Source: Desulfovibrio ferrophilus (GTDB taxonomy: Bacteria > Desulfobacterota > Desulfovibrionia > Desulfovibrionales > Desulfovibrionaceae). Taken from it: a stretch of DNA of 64,000 nucleotides. Under the pieces are notes generated by a model. The model did no database searches. It was given only the letters and a program-made list of their open reading frames with translations, and was not told where the DNA came from. The stretch spans positions 1,473,501 through 1,537,500 of the forward strand of contig NZ_AP017378.1 of the NCBI RefSeq assembly GCF_003966735.1, given 5' to 3'. Shown piece by piece: positions 36,926-45,549 of this stretch. A program made the translations under genes and the position numbers. Positions within the stretch are counted from its first letter, which is position 1; the number at the start of each line of letters is the position of its first letter.

Positions 36926-39232
36926 ATGGACGCTCGCTTCAGCCTGCTCATCGCCACATCATCCGAAGACAATGCAGCGGACTTGACCCAAATTCTGGGG
37001 CAAGCGGGACTTCGACCTGCCTATACCGTAGCAACCACCCTCGACGACTTCTCCCGCGCACTGGCTGATGAACCTTGGGACATGGTGCTTTGCGACGAAT
37101 GGCTAGGCGAACTCAGCTGGACCGAGGCCATGGCCATGGCCCGTGCCGAACGCCAGGACGTTCCCTTTCTCCTCCTGACGAATGAGGCCGACCCCAAAGC
37201 CGCCCTTGCAGCCATGGAAGCCGGTGCTGACGATGTGCTCATTCCTGGTGACTGGAAAACAGCCGGCACCATGACCCGAATTCTGCGCCAGGCCCGAGAG
37301 CACCGCACCCTATCCGACCGCTGGAACAAGCTGCGCAGCAATGAGCGTACCTACCGGGGCATGATCGACAACTCCGTGCTTGGCATTTTCCAATGCGCCC
37401 CGTGGGGAGACCTGATCGCCTTCAATCCTTCTTTCGCCCGCATCCTGGGCTATGAATCCGTCGAACAGTTGGACCAGACCCTTCAAGGCAACAGGCTCCT
37501 GCCCCACCTGGATCCCCAGGCTATGGAAGCCCTGTTGTTCATGGTCCGCTCCCATGACAGGGTTTCGGATTTTGAAACCATGATCACCCGTCCCGATGGC
37601 TCGCGCATCTGGGTCTCCATCAGCGCCAGGGCGATTCGCGGCGAAGAAAACGAGATTTCGGCCATCGAAGGCACCTTCGAGGATATTCAAAAGCGCAAGA
37701 CCGTCGAGTCGATGATCATCCGCGCCAAACAGGAATGGGAAAAGACCTTCGACAGCGTCCCGGACATCATCCTCATTCTGGACCAGAATTTCCGGGTACG
37801 GCGAATGAACATGACCTTGGCACAGCGCCTTGGGGTGCACCCCAAGGACCTGGTGGGCAAGCCATGCTCGGAACTCTTCCCTCTGCAGGGAGAGGAAAAC
37901 GACATCTGCGACCGCGTCAAGGTGATGTCGAAAAGTGGTTCCCAGGCCGAGGAAATGCAAATCCCGGCACTGGGCGGCTGGTTCCTGGTGACGGTTTCCC
38001 CCTTCTTCGTGGACGGTGACACCGAACAACCCGCAGGCTCGGTGGTCGTTGCCCACGACGTCAGCAATCGCAAGGACCTGGAGATCAAGCTTCGCCAATC
38101 ACAGAAGATGGAAGCCATCGGCACCCTGGCTGGCGGCATCGCTCATGATTTCAACAATATTCTCGGCGTCATGATGGGCTATACCGAAATGAGCCTGGAA
38201 GAAGCCGAGGACGGAGCCCCGGCCCAACGCAGGTTGACCGAGGTGCTCTCCGCCGGACGACGAGCCCGAGACCTGATTCACCAGATTCTGACGTTCAGCC
38301 GTCAGGAGGAACTGGACCTCCAGCCCCTGGATTTGGGCAGCGTGGTCAAGGAAGTGGTCAAGCTGCTGCGGGCGTCTCTGCCCTCGAGTATCGACATCCG
38401 CCTGGACCTCAACGACAACACGGGCACCGTGCGAGCCAATCTGTCCCAGATTCATCAGGTGCTGATGAATCTCTGCACAAACGCCGCTCATGCCATGCGA
38501 GACAACGGTGGCACCCTGACCATTAAACTGTCTCACGTCCCGGCCGGGAGCGCACTGCCCGGACAGGACGGCAACATTTCCGACGCGCCTCATGCTCGCC
38601 TGTCTGTCTCCGACCAGGGGCACGGCATTGCTGCGGACATCGTAGACAAGATCTTTGATCCTTTCTTCACCACCAAGGGACCCGACGAAGGCACGGGGAT
38701 GGGACTGGCCATGGTGCATGGCATCGTGACCGGGCATGGTGGCGTGGTCACTGTTCAAAGTGTGCTCGGCGAAGGCACCCATTTTGATATCCTGCTGCCC
38801 GTAGTCGAAGACAACGATCAGAGCCTGCTGCGCGTTCCGCATTCAGTGCCACAGCAGCACAGTGGTCGGGCCTTGTTTGTGGATGATGAAGCTCCTCTGG
38901 CAGCCGTGGGGGGCGAGATGCTGGAGACCATGGGGTTTACGGTGGATGTGGAAACCGACCCGAAAGCCGCATGGAAACGGTTCCAGTCGGCTCCCCACGA
39001 CTATGACTTGATCGTTACCGATCAAACCATGCCCGGTGTCACCGGAGCCGAGCTTGCACAGCAAATTCTGAACCTGAGGCCGGATATCGCTGTCATCATG
39101 TGCACTGGTTTTTCCGATGAAATGTCAGCCGAACGAGCGAAAAAGATGGGCCTCAAGGGGTATTTGCTCAAGCCGGTACTCAAGAAAGACCTCGCCGCGT
39201 CTGTCCACGAGGCTATGAAAACGATCATCTGA
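36926..39232 (+). CDS. Hybrid histidine kinase: receiver, two PAS, kinase, receiver
   Basis: A 768-residue cytoplasmic hybrid sensor kinase with no membrane segment. The N-terminal receiver-like domain (1-125) has an Asp in LCDEWLG. PAS domains lie at about 145-265 and 275-390. The HisKA box GGIAHDFNNILG carries His407, the ATPase domain has DQGHGIAADIVDKIFDPFFTTK and GTGMGLAMVHG, and the C-terminal receiver has an acceptor Asp near 699 (VTDQTMPG). I chose ATG 36926 with AGGGGA upstream; earlier in-frame starts down to 36806 have no ribosome-binding site. The partner regulator is not adjacent. Confidence 0.9.
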   Translation: MDARFSLLIATSSEDNAADLTQILGQAGLRPAYTVATTLDDFSRALADEPWDMVLCDEWLGELSWTEAMAMARAERQDVPFLLLTNEADPKAALAAMEAGADDVLIPGDWKTAGTMTRILRQAREHRTLSDRWNKLRSNERTYRGMIDNSVLGIFQCAPWGDLIAFNPSFARILGYESVEQLDQTLQGNRLLPHLDPQAMEALLFMVRSHDRVSDFETMITRPDGSRIWVSISARAIRGEENEISAIEGTFEDIQKRKTVESMIIRAKQEWEKTFDSVPDIILILDQNFRVRRMNMTLAQRLGVHPKDLVGKPCSELFPLQGEENDICDRVKVMSKSGSQAEEMQIPALGGWFLVTVSPFFVDGDTEQPAGSVVVAHDVSNRKDLEIKLRQSQKMEAIGTLAGGIAHDFNNILGVMMGYTEMSLEEAEDGAPAQRRLTEVLSAGRRARDLIHQILTFSRQEELDLQPLDLGSVVKEVVKLLRASLPSSIDIRLDLNDNTGTVRANLSQIHQVLMNLCTNAAHAMRDNGGTLTIKLSHVPAGSALPGQDGNISDAPHARLSVSDQGHGIAADIVDKIFDPFFTTKGPDEGTGMGLAMVHGIVTGHGGVVTVQSVLGEGTHFDILLPVVEDNDQSLLRVPHSVPQQHSGRALFVDDEAPLAAVGGEMLETMGFTVDVETDPKAAWKRFQSAPHDYDLIVTDQTMPGVTGAELAQQILNLRPDIAVIMCTGFSDEMSAERAKKMGLKGYLLKPVLKKDLAASVHEAMKTII

Positions 39233-39288
39233 AAGCCCAGCGACCAGTGATGGCGCTGCGGAGCTGCTCTCACGGGCACAGAAAGAAC

Positions 39289-39384
39289 CTATCCCCTTAG
39301 TTCAAACAACAGAACGCCCCGGACGAAGACTCGTCCGGGGCGTTCAAATTGGATAGGTCCCCGTCAATATAATTGCCGGGGACC
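39289..39384 (+). terminator. Compound terminator region after the hybrid kinase
   Basis: A 14-bp stem (AACGCCCCGGACGA / TCGTCCGGGGCGTT, 39313-39343) is enclosed by outer arms ACCTATCC (39289) and GGATAGGT (39351). A second hairpin GGTCCCCG / CGGGGACC spans 39357-39384. T runs are short, so strength comes from the stems. The end of the outer stem and the start of the second hairpin overlap and cannot form together. Confidence 0.65.
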
Positions 39385-39466
39385 CTTGCTGGTTCGATCT
39401 GTCTCGGCTGTGGCGCCGATGTGCAGCCACAAGCCAGACTGGTCCCCCCCCCCTGCTAAAACAACG

Positions 39467-39742
39467 CTAGCAAATAGCGCCTTTGACCCGTTTCCCCATG
39501 GTGTATTTGACCACTTTACACTCGGGAATACGAATCATCTCACCGGTACCGGGATTCCGGCCGGTGCGGGCTGCACGCTGAACGACCTTGAAAGATCCAA
39601 AGCCGGTAAAGATTGCGCTGTCCCCTTCAAGCAGAGCATCACGGGCGGACTCGACGATCGTATCCAAAACCATCTCGGCCTGGACCTTGGTGTTCAGGCC
39701 AGCTTTGTCCTTGATCCTTTCGACAAGTCCAGCTTTAGTCAT
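39467..39742 (-). CDS. hup: HU-family DNA-binding protein
   Basis: A 91-residue histone-like protein that bends and compacts DNA as a dimer. The signature GFGSFKVVQRAARTGRNPGTGE with the proline at the DNA-intercalating arm tip is intact. It starts MTKAGLVERI at ATG 39742 with the ribosome-binding site AAGGAGAAGG. It is a single gene with 270 bases of upstream DNA. An IHF subunit role cannot be excluded, but the length and motif fit HU. Confidence 0.93.
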   Translation of the reverse strand: MTKAGLVERIKDKAGLNTKVQAEMVLDTIVESARDALLEGDSAIFTGFGSFKVVQRAARTGRNPGTGEMIRIPECKVVKYTMGKRVKGAIC

Positions 39743-40015
39743 GATCCCTTCTCCTTGTTTGAAACTGAATGTGGCTTCCCAATGCGATCTCTACGAAATC
39801 ACCGTGCTTACTGTACATAGGGAGATAAACCAAATCTCTGGGGCTTCTCCTCAGCACACAATGGAACATCTGTGCATTTCCAAGCACAAAACAGAAAAAA
39901 ACCCTCTGGCCACAGGCCTTCGGGCTTATTAAGCAACACAGAATAGGGATTTTCCCTAGGAGATGCCGGGATATCATCCCGTCACAAACAACATACTCCT
40001 AGTAATGCGCAAGGA

Positions 40016-40711
40016 TTAAAGCGGTTCTCCCGAATCAATCCATAAATCGAGATCAATGAGCCCCAACCGGGCAGCATAACGGATTAATTCAATATTACTA
40101 TGGAGATTGAGCTTCTTCATCAGGTTTGCCCGATGGTTCTCAGCAGTTTTCGGACTGATGAACAATTTTTCAGCGATTTCACGTGAAGACAACCCTTCGG
40201 CAAGCAGCCTCATGACTTCCTGCTCACGCGGGGTCAACGTCCCGTAGTCAACATCACGGGACGGACCTTTTTGCAACGGGGCATTCATCAAACTCTCCAC
40301 CACAGTGGGCGAGACAGAACTGTCCAGGAAATATTCGCCCCGAACCACATTATTCAGGCCCTTGAGCAACCCCTCAGATGCAGATTCCTTGACAAGATAC
40401 CCCGAAGCTCCGGCTTTGAAGGCCTCGGCAATATGCTCAATCTTGGAATGCATGCTGACAATGATCACGCGCAGTTCAGGGAGTAATTGCTTGAGGTCGC
40501 GGGTCAGACGAATACCATTCAGATCAGGAAGCGAAATATCCACCAGGGCCATGTCAGGATGGAAATCCTTGGCCGCGACCAGCCCATCCCGCCCATTACC
40601 GGCTTCAGCAACAACCTCGTAGCGGGAATCCCGCTTCAGGATGGCTTTGAGTCCTTCGCGAAACATTGGGTGATCGTCAATAATCAGGATGCTGATGGTC
40701 TCCTTATCCAC
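40016..40711 (-). CDS. NarL/FixJ-family response regulator
   Basis: A 231-residue regulator with a receiver domain (Asp58 in ALVDISLPD, switch residues VSMHS, Lys in YLVKES) and a LuxR-type helix-turn-helix (LTPREQEVMRLLAEGLSSREIAEKLFISPKTAENH). It starts at GTG 40711 with AAGGAGAAGAGG and overlaps the upstream kinase gene by eight bases, so the two form a coupled pair. Target genes are unknown. Confidence 0.93.
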   Translation of the reverse strand: MDKETISILIIDDHPMFREGLKAILKRDSRYEVVAEAGNGRDGLVAAKDFHPDMALVDISLPDLNGIRLTRDLKQLLPELRVIIVSMHSKIEHIAEAFKAGASGYLVKESASEGLLKGLNNVVRGEYFLDSSVSPTVVESLMNAPLQKGPSRDVDYGTLTPREQEVMRLLAEGLSSREIAEKLFISPKTAENHRANLMKKLNLHSNIELIRYAARLGLIDLDLWIDSGEPL

Positions 40712-43103
40712 GCCTCTTCTCCTTGTACGGCACTTTTACAAAAATTCTCGTCCCCTTACCGGGAACAGATGTGATGGAGAACTCCCCATCCAGAAGTTTC
40801 GCTCGTTCTTCCATGCTCTGCAACCCCATGCGCCGCTCATCAACGGCTTCGGTCTTGCGCTTGGGGATATCAAATCCATTCCCGTCGTCCTCCACACGCA
40901 TCAAAATATGCGGGGAGGACGCCACGAGTTTGACCAGAACCGTCTGGGCTCCAGAATGCCGGGCAGCATTGCGAAGTGCCTCCTGAGCCAACCGGTACAA
41001 ATTAATCTCGATATCGGAGTCCGGCTCAAGGTTGTCCATTCCGGCTGAACTTAGAACAATTTCCATCTCTCTGCCACCGGAAAGCTCCCGGCAGAACTGA
41101 TCCAATGATTTCACAAGCCCAAGCTGGTCCAGCCCGGAGGGACGCAAATCGTAGGAGAGATTGCGTACCGCCGCAATACAGCCCTGCAGGTTGCGGGATA
41201 ACTCACCGGCCCGCTTGCGCAATTCGGAGGAAACCCCACTGACCCCATCAAAAAGAGTCTCAGACGAAATCTTCAATGAAGACAGATTCTGTGCCACATT
41301 ATCGTGCAGGTCTAGAGCGATACGTTGCCGTTCGCTCTCCTGGGCGCGCATCAACTCATGAGTCAGCGTGTGGATACGCATCTCGGATTTCTTGGCCCTG
41401 GTCACATCAATGCCCGTCTCCCAGGATTCCCACCCCGGTTCAGGCGATGCGTATTGGACGGTGGACCATTTGATGGTGCGCACCTCGCCCGAGGCTGTCA
41501 CGACATCCGTCTCCATATCAACAAAGGGTGTACCGTGCATTCGAACAACCTGAGCTCTGTATTCCGGATCAGGATATAGTTTACTCTTAAAATTCGGTGT
41601 ATTGACAACGTCCTGCGCCGAATATCCCAGCACTCGTTCGCTCTCTCTGTTCCAGAACACGAAATCCCCGTTCTGATCATGGGCATGAATCAAGACCGGC
41701 ATGGTGTCGATAATCATCCTGTGGCGCCGTTCGCTGTCCCGGAGTTGCAGTTCAACCTGTTCGCGATCTGAAATCTCCTTTTTCAGCTGCCTGTTGGATT
41801 CGCCAAGTTCCAGCGTCCGCTCATCGACACGTTGCTCAAGTTCATCCCGAGCACGCTCCAATTCGCGCTCCATATGCCTGCGCTCTGAAATATCGATCAG
41901 TGACACCACAACCCGGCCCAAGGTCTTGCGGTCTTCAGGGGCCACGTTGAAATGGACAGCCACTCGGATTATGCGCCCCGTAAGGGTCATGTGGTCCAAT
42001 TCGCCAGCGTACCTATGTCCGCCATTGGCAAGCAATGCAAACTCGTCACGCGCCACCCGCAATGAATCCTCGGTAAACACTTTGTCCAGGCCACCGAACA
42101 GCTCGTCCTTGCTCTGCGCATCCAGCATGTCCAAAGTCGCCTGATTGACGTCGATGATTTTCACCCGACGCACGCACTCCAACAAATCCTCCACGTTCGC
42201 GCCGAAGTGTTCATGAAAGTCCTCAACGCCACGCTCACGCAGTTCGTCAAAGAAGGCCTTTACGTCTGAAAGGTCCTCCTCCCACAATGAAATCGGGCTA
42301 TTATGAAATAGGCTGCGATAACGGTTTTCCTCGCTGGACAGTGCATTCTGCACACGAATGCGTTTGGTGATGTCACGCACATAGGCAGTCGTGTATTCCT
42401 CTCCGTCGAGCACCAGCATGTTGAAGACTACTTCGACGGGAATCAATCTTCCGCCGCTGGCCAACAACTGGGACTCGGCCACAAAGGACTGCTCGCGCCG
42501 AAGGCGTTCCCACACCTCGGGCCAGTCACTACGTTTGAGCGCATGATCGATATCGAACAGGCTCATGATCCTGAGTTCTCGTGGTGCGTACCCCAGCATC
42601 CTCCCGGCAGCGTCGTTCACATAGAAAAACCGCCCCAGAGAATCGATCCAGAACACCGCCTCGGCAGCCTGCTCGATGGAAAACTGGGTAAATCGAAGGA
42701 ATTTGTGTTCACGCGCCTGGTGCTGCACTCGACTGGAATACTCCAGAGCGGAATTCACAACCTCGTTCAGGCGGGACCGTCCATCCCAAGGCAAATAATC
42801 GAATGCACCCTGGCGCATGGCCTCCACGGCGCACTCCATGGCGGGACTTCCGGTCACAACAATCAGCGGAGGAGGAGACTTGCGCATTGCCAGGCTGGCC
42901 TGCACGTCGCGCAACGTAATACCGGACATGACCGTATCCGAGATGATCACATCCCACGGCCAACCGATCACTGACCCCAGGTCGTTTCTATCACCCGCGC
43001 ACACGTATTCGGGTTGATAGCCACCTCTGCGCAGCTCAGCGACGAGAATCTCGGCCCGGTCCAACGACCCGTAAACGAACAAGACCTGTAGTGGTGTCTT
43101 CAT
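40704..43103 (-). CDS. PAS-rich histidine kinase of the NarL-partner (HisKA_3) type
   Basis: A 799-residue cytoplasmic sensor kinase. A receiver-like N-terminal domain (VLFVYGSLDRAEIL, with Asp in IISDTVMSG) is followed by three or four PAS domains, a coiled coil (ERARDELEQRVDERTLELGE) and the HisKA_3 box ERQRIALDLHDN with the phospho-His near 600. The ATPase domain ends GMGLQSMEERAKLLDG-like. I chose ATG 43103 (MKTPLQVL); the frame is open to 43262. It should phosphorylate the overlapping NarL-type regulator. The lack of membrane segments suggests an internal signal such as redox or gas. Confidence 0.91.
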   Translation of the reverse strand: MKTPLQVLFVYGSLDRAEILVAELRRGGYQPEYVCAGDRNDLGSVIGWPWDVIISDTVMSGITLRDVQASLAMRKSPPPLIVVTGSPAMECAVEAMRQGAFDYLPWDGRSRLNEVVNSALEYSSRVQHQAREHKFLRFTQFSIEQAAEAVFWIDSLGRFFYVNDAAGRMLGYAPRELRIMSLFDIDHALKRSDWPEVWERLRREQSFVAESQLLASGGRLIPVEVVFNMLVLDGEEYTTAYVRDITKRIRVQNALSSEENRYRSLFHNSPISLWEEDLSDVKAFFDELRERGVEDFHEHFGANVEDLLECVRRVKIIDVNQATLDMLDAQSKDELFGGLDKVFTEDSLRVARDEFALLANGGHRYAGELDHMTLTGRIIRVAVHFNVAPEDRKTLGRVVVSLIDISERRHMERELERARDELEQRVDERTLELGESNRQLKKEISDREQVELQLRDSERRHRMIIDTMPVLIHAHDQNGDFVFWNRESERVLGYSAQDVVNTPNFKSKLYPDPEYRAQVVRMHGTPFVDMETDVVTASGEVRTIKWSTVQYASPEPGWESWETGIDVTRAKKSEMRIHTLTHELMRAQESERQRIALDLHDNVAQNLSSLKISSETLFDGVSGVSSELRKRAGELSRNLQGCIAAVRNLSYDLRPSGLDQLGLVKSLDQFCRELSGGREMEIVLSSAGMDNLEPDSDIEINLYRLAQEALRNAARHSGAQTVLVKLVASSPHILMRVEDDGNGFDIPKRKTEAVDERRMGLQSMEERAKLLDGEFSITSVPGKGTRIFVKVPYKEKRRG

Positions 43104-43248
43104 CAGTCCCCCAACCTCTGCCAGCCCGGCACGAAGCAAGGGCAGACTACACGCCCCGAATAGGGGACGCAACCCGTTGAGCCTCCATGGTTGCTCATGA
43201 GAATCAACGGCTTGCGACAACGCTTCAGCCCTCTTGGGGGAAGCGGAT

Positions 43249-43710
43249 TTATTCGGATTCAATCAAAAGAGGCAATCGCATCTCATTGGTGGGATCAAAA
43301 CCAAAACGGCTGTATACTGACCGGCCTGCCTCGGTGCTATGCAGCGACAGGTGTGACGCACCACATTGCCGGGCAAACTCCACAGCCAGTTCCATGATCT
43401 GACGTCCAACCCCCTGCCGCCGATATTCCGGCTCCGTCCACATACTGGACAGGTAGGCATAGGGAGTCTTCAGCGAGAACGGTTTGGGGGGCAAGTGATA
43501 CAAGCTCAAAGCACCGCAGGCCACCGCCCGTGCTTCGTCTTCGGCCAGCCAGAAGGCAGCATCTCCCCGCGACATGGCAGAAAGAAAGAAGTCCTGATCG
43601 GCAGCAGCCAAGGTCTGAGGATCAGTGTCATAAAACGTGGCGAACATCCTGGCTCGCAGCATGGACAAAGTCTTCAGATCATCGGGCCCGCCCCGGCGAA
43701 TTTCGACCAT
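43249..43710 (-). CDS. GNAT-family N-acetyltransferase
   Basis: A 153-residue acetyltransferase with the acetyl-CoA loop RRQGVGRQI near residues 97-105 and the fold landmarks VEIRRGGPDDL, YLSSMWTEPEYR and AGRSVYSRFGF. The substrate is unknown. Ribosome-binding site AAGGGGA. It lies 145 bases upstream of the kinase start and may share its transcript. A terminator at 43742-43780 separates it from the aminomutase operon upstream. Confidence 0.87.
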   Translation of the reverse strand: MVEIRRGGPDDLKTLSMLRARMFATFYDTDPQTLAAADQDFFLSAMSRGDAAFWLAEDEARAVACGALSLYHLPPKPFSLKTPYAYLSSMWTEPEYRRQGVGRQIMELAVEFARQCGASHLSLHSTEAGRSVYSRFGFDPTNEMRLPLLIESE

Positions 43711-43741
43711 TGCATCCCCTTCATCGACTTATACGGATCAT

Positions 43742-43780
43742 CAAAAAACCCCGTCGCAACCAACGATGGTTGCGACGGGG
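43742..43780 (-). terminator. Terminator of the ATP-grasp/aminomutase/peptidase operon
   Basis: On the minus strand a 14-bp CCCCGTCGCAACCA / TGGTTGCGACGGGG stem is followed by six T bases. Confidence 0.9.
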
Positions 43781-43806
43781 CTTGAATTATTCAAATGCAC
43801 AAAGAA

Positions 43807-45006
43807 TCATCCGAACAGATTTCCCCGGTCATATTCCGCCCACAGGCGTTCCAGCGCCACGGCAGTCAAGGCAGCGCGCTGCACCAGGGACTCAATGACC
43901 ATGAATTCCTTGGGTGAATGATCTCCTGCGCCGATCGGTCCCATGCCGTCTATGACCGGGCAACCCACGTGGGCGATATAATTGGCATCGGAAACACCGC
44001 CACGGAAATCCTCCTTTACGGGGACGTCCAGTCCGGTCCCGGTTTCGCGCACAAAGTCAAACAGTTTGCGGTTTGCGGCGGTCTGTTCCATGGGCGGTCG
44101 CCCGGGGATCACCTCGACCTCAAGAGTCGTCCCTAGCACATCGGGCGAAGTGGTCATGGCCGTCACGGCAGCAATCAGACCATCGGCGTCCGAGGCATTC
44201 CGATACCGACACTCCACAACAGCTTCGGCGCTAGGTGCGATGGTATTCGGGCCAAGGCCACCAGAAACAAGCCCCACATTCACGGACACGTCGCGCGCAG
44301 GATCATTCAAGGCTTCCAAGGCTACTGTCTTATGGGCCAGTTCCAGAATCGCCGTGGGCTTGGGCCCGGACAAATTCCCAGCATGCCCGGCCTGCCCCAG
44401 AGCCTTGAGCTTGAAGGTCGTCTTCCCCTTACGCCCTGTCGTGGTCTCACCCTCGAGCCCGGCGCATTCAAAAACCATTGCAAACGCGCTCTTGCGGGCC
44501 TCGTCCATCACCAGATCGCGAGACTGGTAGGACCCTGTCTCTTCATCTGAATTAAAGATGAACGCCACAGGCATCTGCTCCAACAGACCGGTTTCGGCAA
44601 GGGCCTTCAGGGCATAAATTCCCACGACCAGCCCGCCTTTCATATCCACGATACCGGGACCGATGACGCGCTTCTCACTCCGCTCGAAGCAATCAAAACT
44701 CCCGTCGTCGGGAAATACCGTATCCATGTGCCCACAAAACAGCACCTGCCTCGCGTCTGGGGCCAGACTCCGCGCAGCCGCATTGCGGGCCACGAGATTG
44801 TCGCCCACTTCACCCTGGACATGGACTTCCACATCAAAGTCCATGTCGTGCATGACCTCGGTCATTACCGCGCCCACAGCGTCCACCCCCGCCTTGTTCG
44901 GCGTGTGGGAATTGATGCGCACGATACGCTCCAGCAGCGAAAGCATCTCCGGCTCCCGCTGCTCAAGCCATTCCATGATCTTGGCCGCGGCAGGCGCACT
45001 CATCAT
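43807..45006 (-). CDS. M20-family metallopeptidase (glutamate carboxypeptidase/ArgE-like)
   Basis: A 399-residue co-catalytic zinc hydrolase. The metal and catalytic set is intact: CGHMDTVF (His and Asp), GIVDMKGG (bridging Asp), SDEETGS (catalytic and ligand Glu) and the C-terminal ligand GAGDHSPKEF. A dimerisation domain fills residues 185-300. Family members remove terminal amino acids or acyl groups. It starts directly after the stop of the aminomutase fragment (TAG then ATGATG), so it is the last gene of that operon. It may release or trim the operon's product. Confidence 0.92.
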   Translation of the reverse strand: MMSAPAAAKIMEWLEQREPEMLSLLERIVRINSHTPNKAGVDAVGAVMTEVMHDMDFDVEVHVQGEVGDNLVARNAAARSLAPDARQVLFCGHMDTVFPDDGSFDCFERSEKRVIGPGIVDMKGGLVVGIYALKALAETGLLEQMPVAFIFNSDEETGSYQSRDLVMDEARKSAFAMVFECAGLEGETTTGRKGKTTFKLKALGQAGHAGNLSGPKPTAILELAHKTVALEALNDPARDVSVNVGLVSGGLGPNTIAPSAEAVVECRYRNASDADGLIAAVTAMTTSPDVLGTTLEVEVIPGRPPMEQTAANRKLFDFVRETGTGLDVPVKEDFRGGVSDANYIAHVGCPVIDGMGPIGAGDHSPKEFMVIESLVQRAALTAVALERLWAEYDRGNLFG

Positions 45007-45549
45007 CTATTCGTCCTTGCCATATTTGTTGAACGCGAAATCCGCATCTTCATTATACAGTTCGGGCACGGCGTCCGGATAGGCGGTTTCCTCACCACTC
45101 CAAGGCTTGCGCAGGATGACATTGCCATCCTCGTGGCGAACCAGATTATCGCGATGCAGTGGAATCTTGCCGCCCGCAGCCGCGATATAACGCGGGATGG
45201 CATCACCGGAGATATTTCCGTACATGCCCTCGATGATATCCCTGCCCTGCTCCACGGGGACACGCATATGCGTGTACTGGGGATTTCGGTAGGAGCAGTT
45301 GAAGACGTAGTAAGGCCGCACATAGGCTTCCTGAATGGTCTCCACCAGCTTCCACATCTTGGGTTTGGAGTCGTTGATGCCACGCATCAACACGGCCTGG
45401 TTGAGCACAGCCATGACCCGCTTACTGATATCCTTGAAGGCCTGCTTGGACACGGGAGTAATTTCCTGAGCCGTGTTGATCTGCGTGACCACACGCACCG
45501 GTCCCTTGTCGTTGGACTCCTCCAGAATATCGAGAAGTTCGTTGTTCAC
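45007..45549 (-). CDS. C-terminal half of a KamA-family aminomutase, displaced by a frameshift
   Basis: A 180-residue frame that continues the upstream radical SAM gene in the -1 register. It aligns to the second half of lysine 2,3-aminomutase: VLMRGIND, RPYYVFNCSY, RVPVEQGRDIIEGM, the PLP-lysine loop AAAGGKIPL and GNVILRKPWSGEETAYPD. It can only start independently at GTG 45549, which lacks its own clear ribosome-binding site. Reading -1 at the C run joins it to the first half as TTPQRVNNELLDIL, the expected family sequence. So this is either a broken gene, a recoded gene or a sequencing error. Confidence 0.85.
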   Translation of the reverse strand: MNNELLDILEESNDKGPVRVVTQINTAQEITPVSKQAFKDISKRVMAVLNQAVLMRGINDSKPKMWKLVETIQEAYVRPYYVFNCSYRNPQYTHMRVPVEQGRDIIEGMYGNISGDAIPRYIAAAGGKIPLHRDNLVRHEDGNVILRKPWSGEETAYPDAVPELYNEDADFAFNKYGKDE

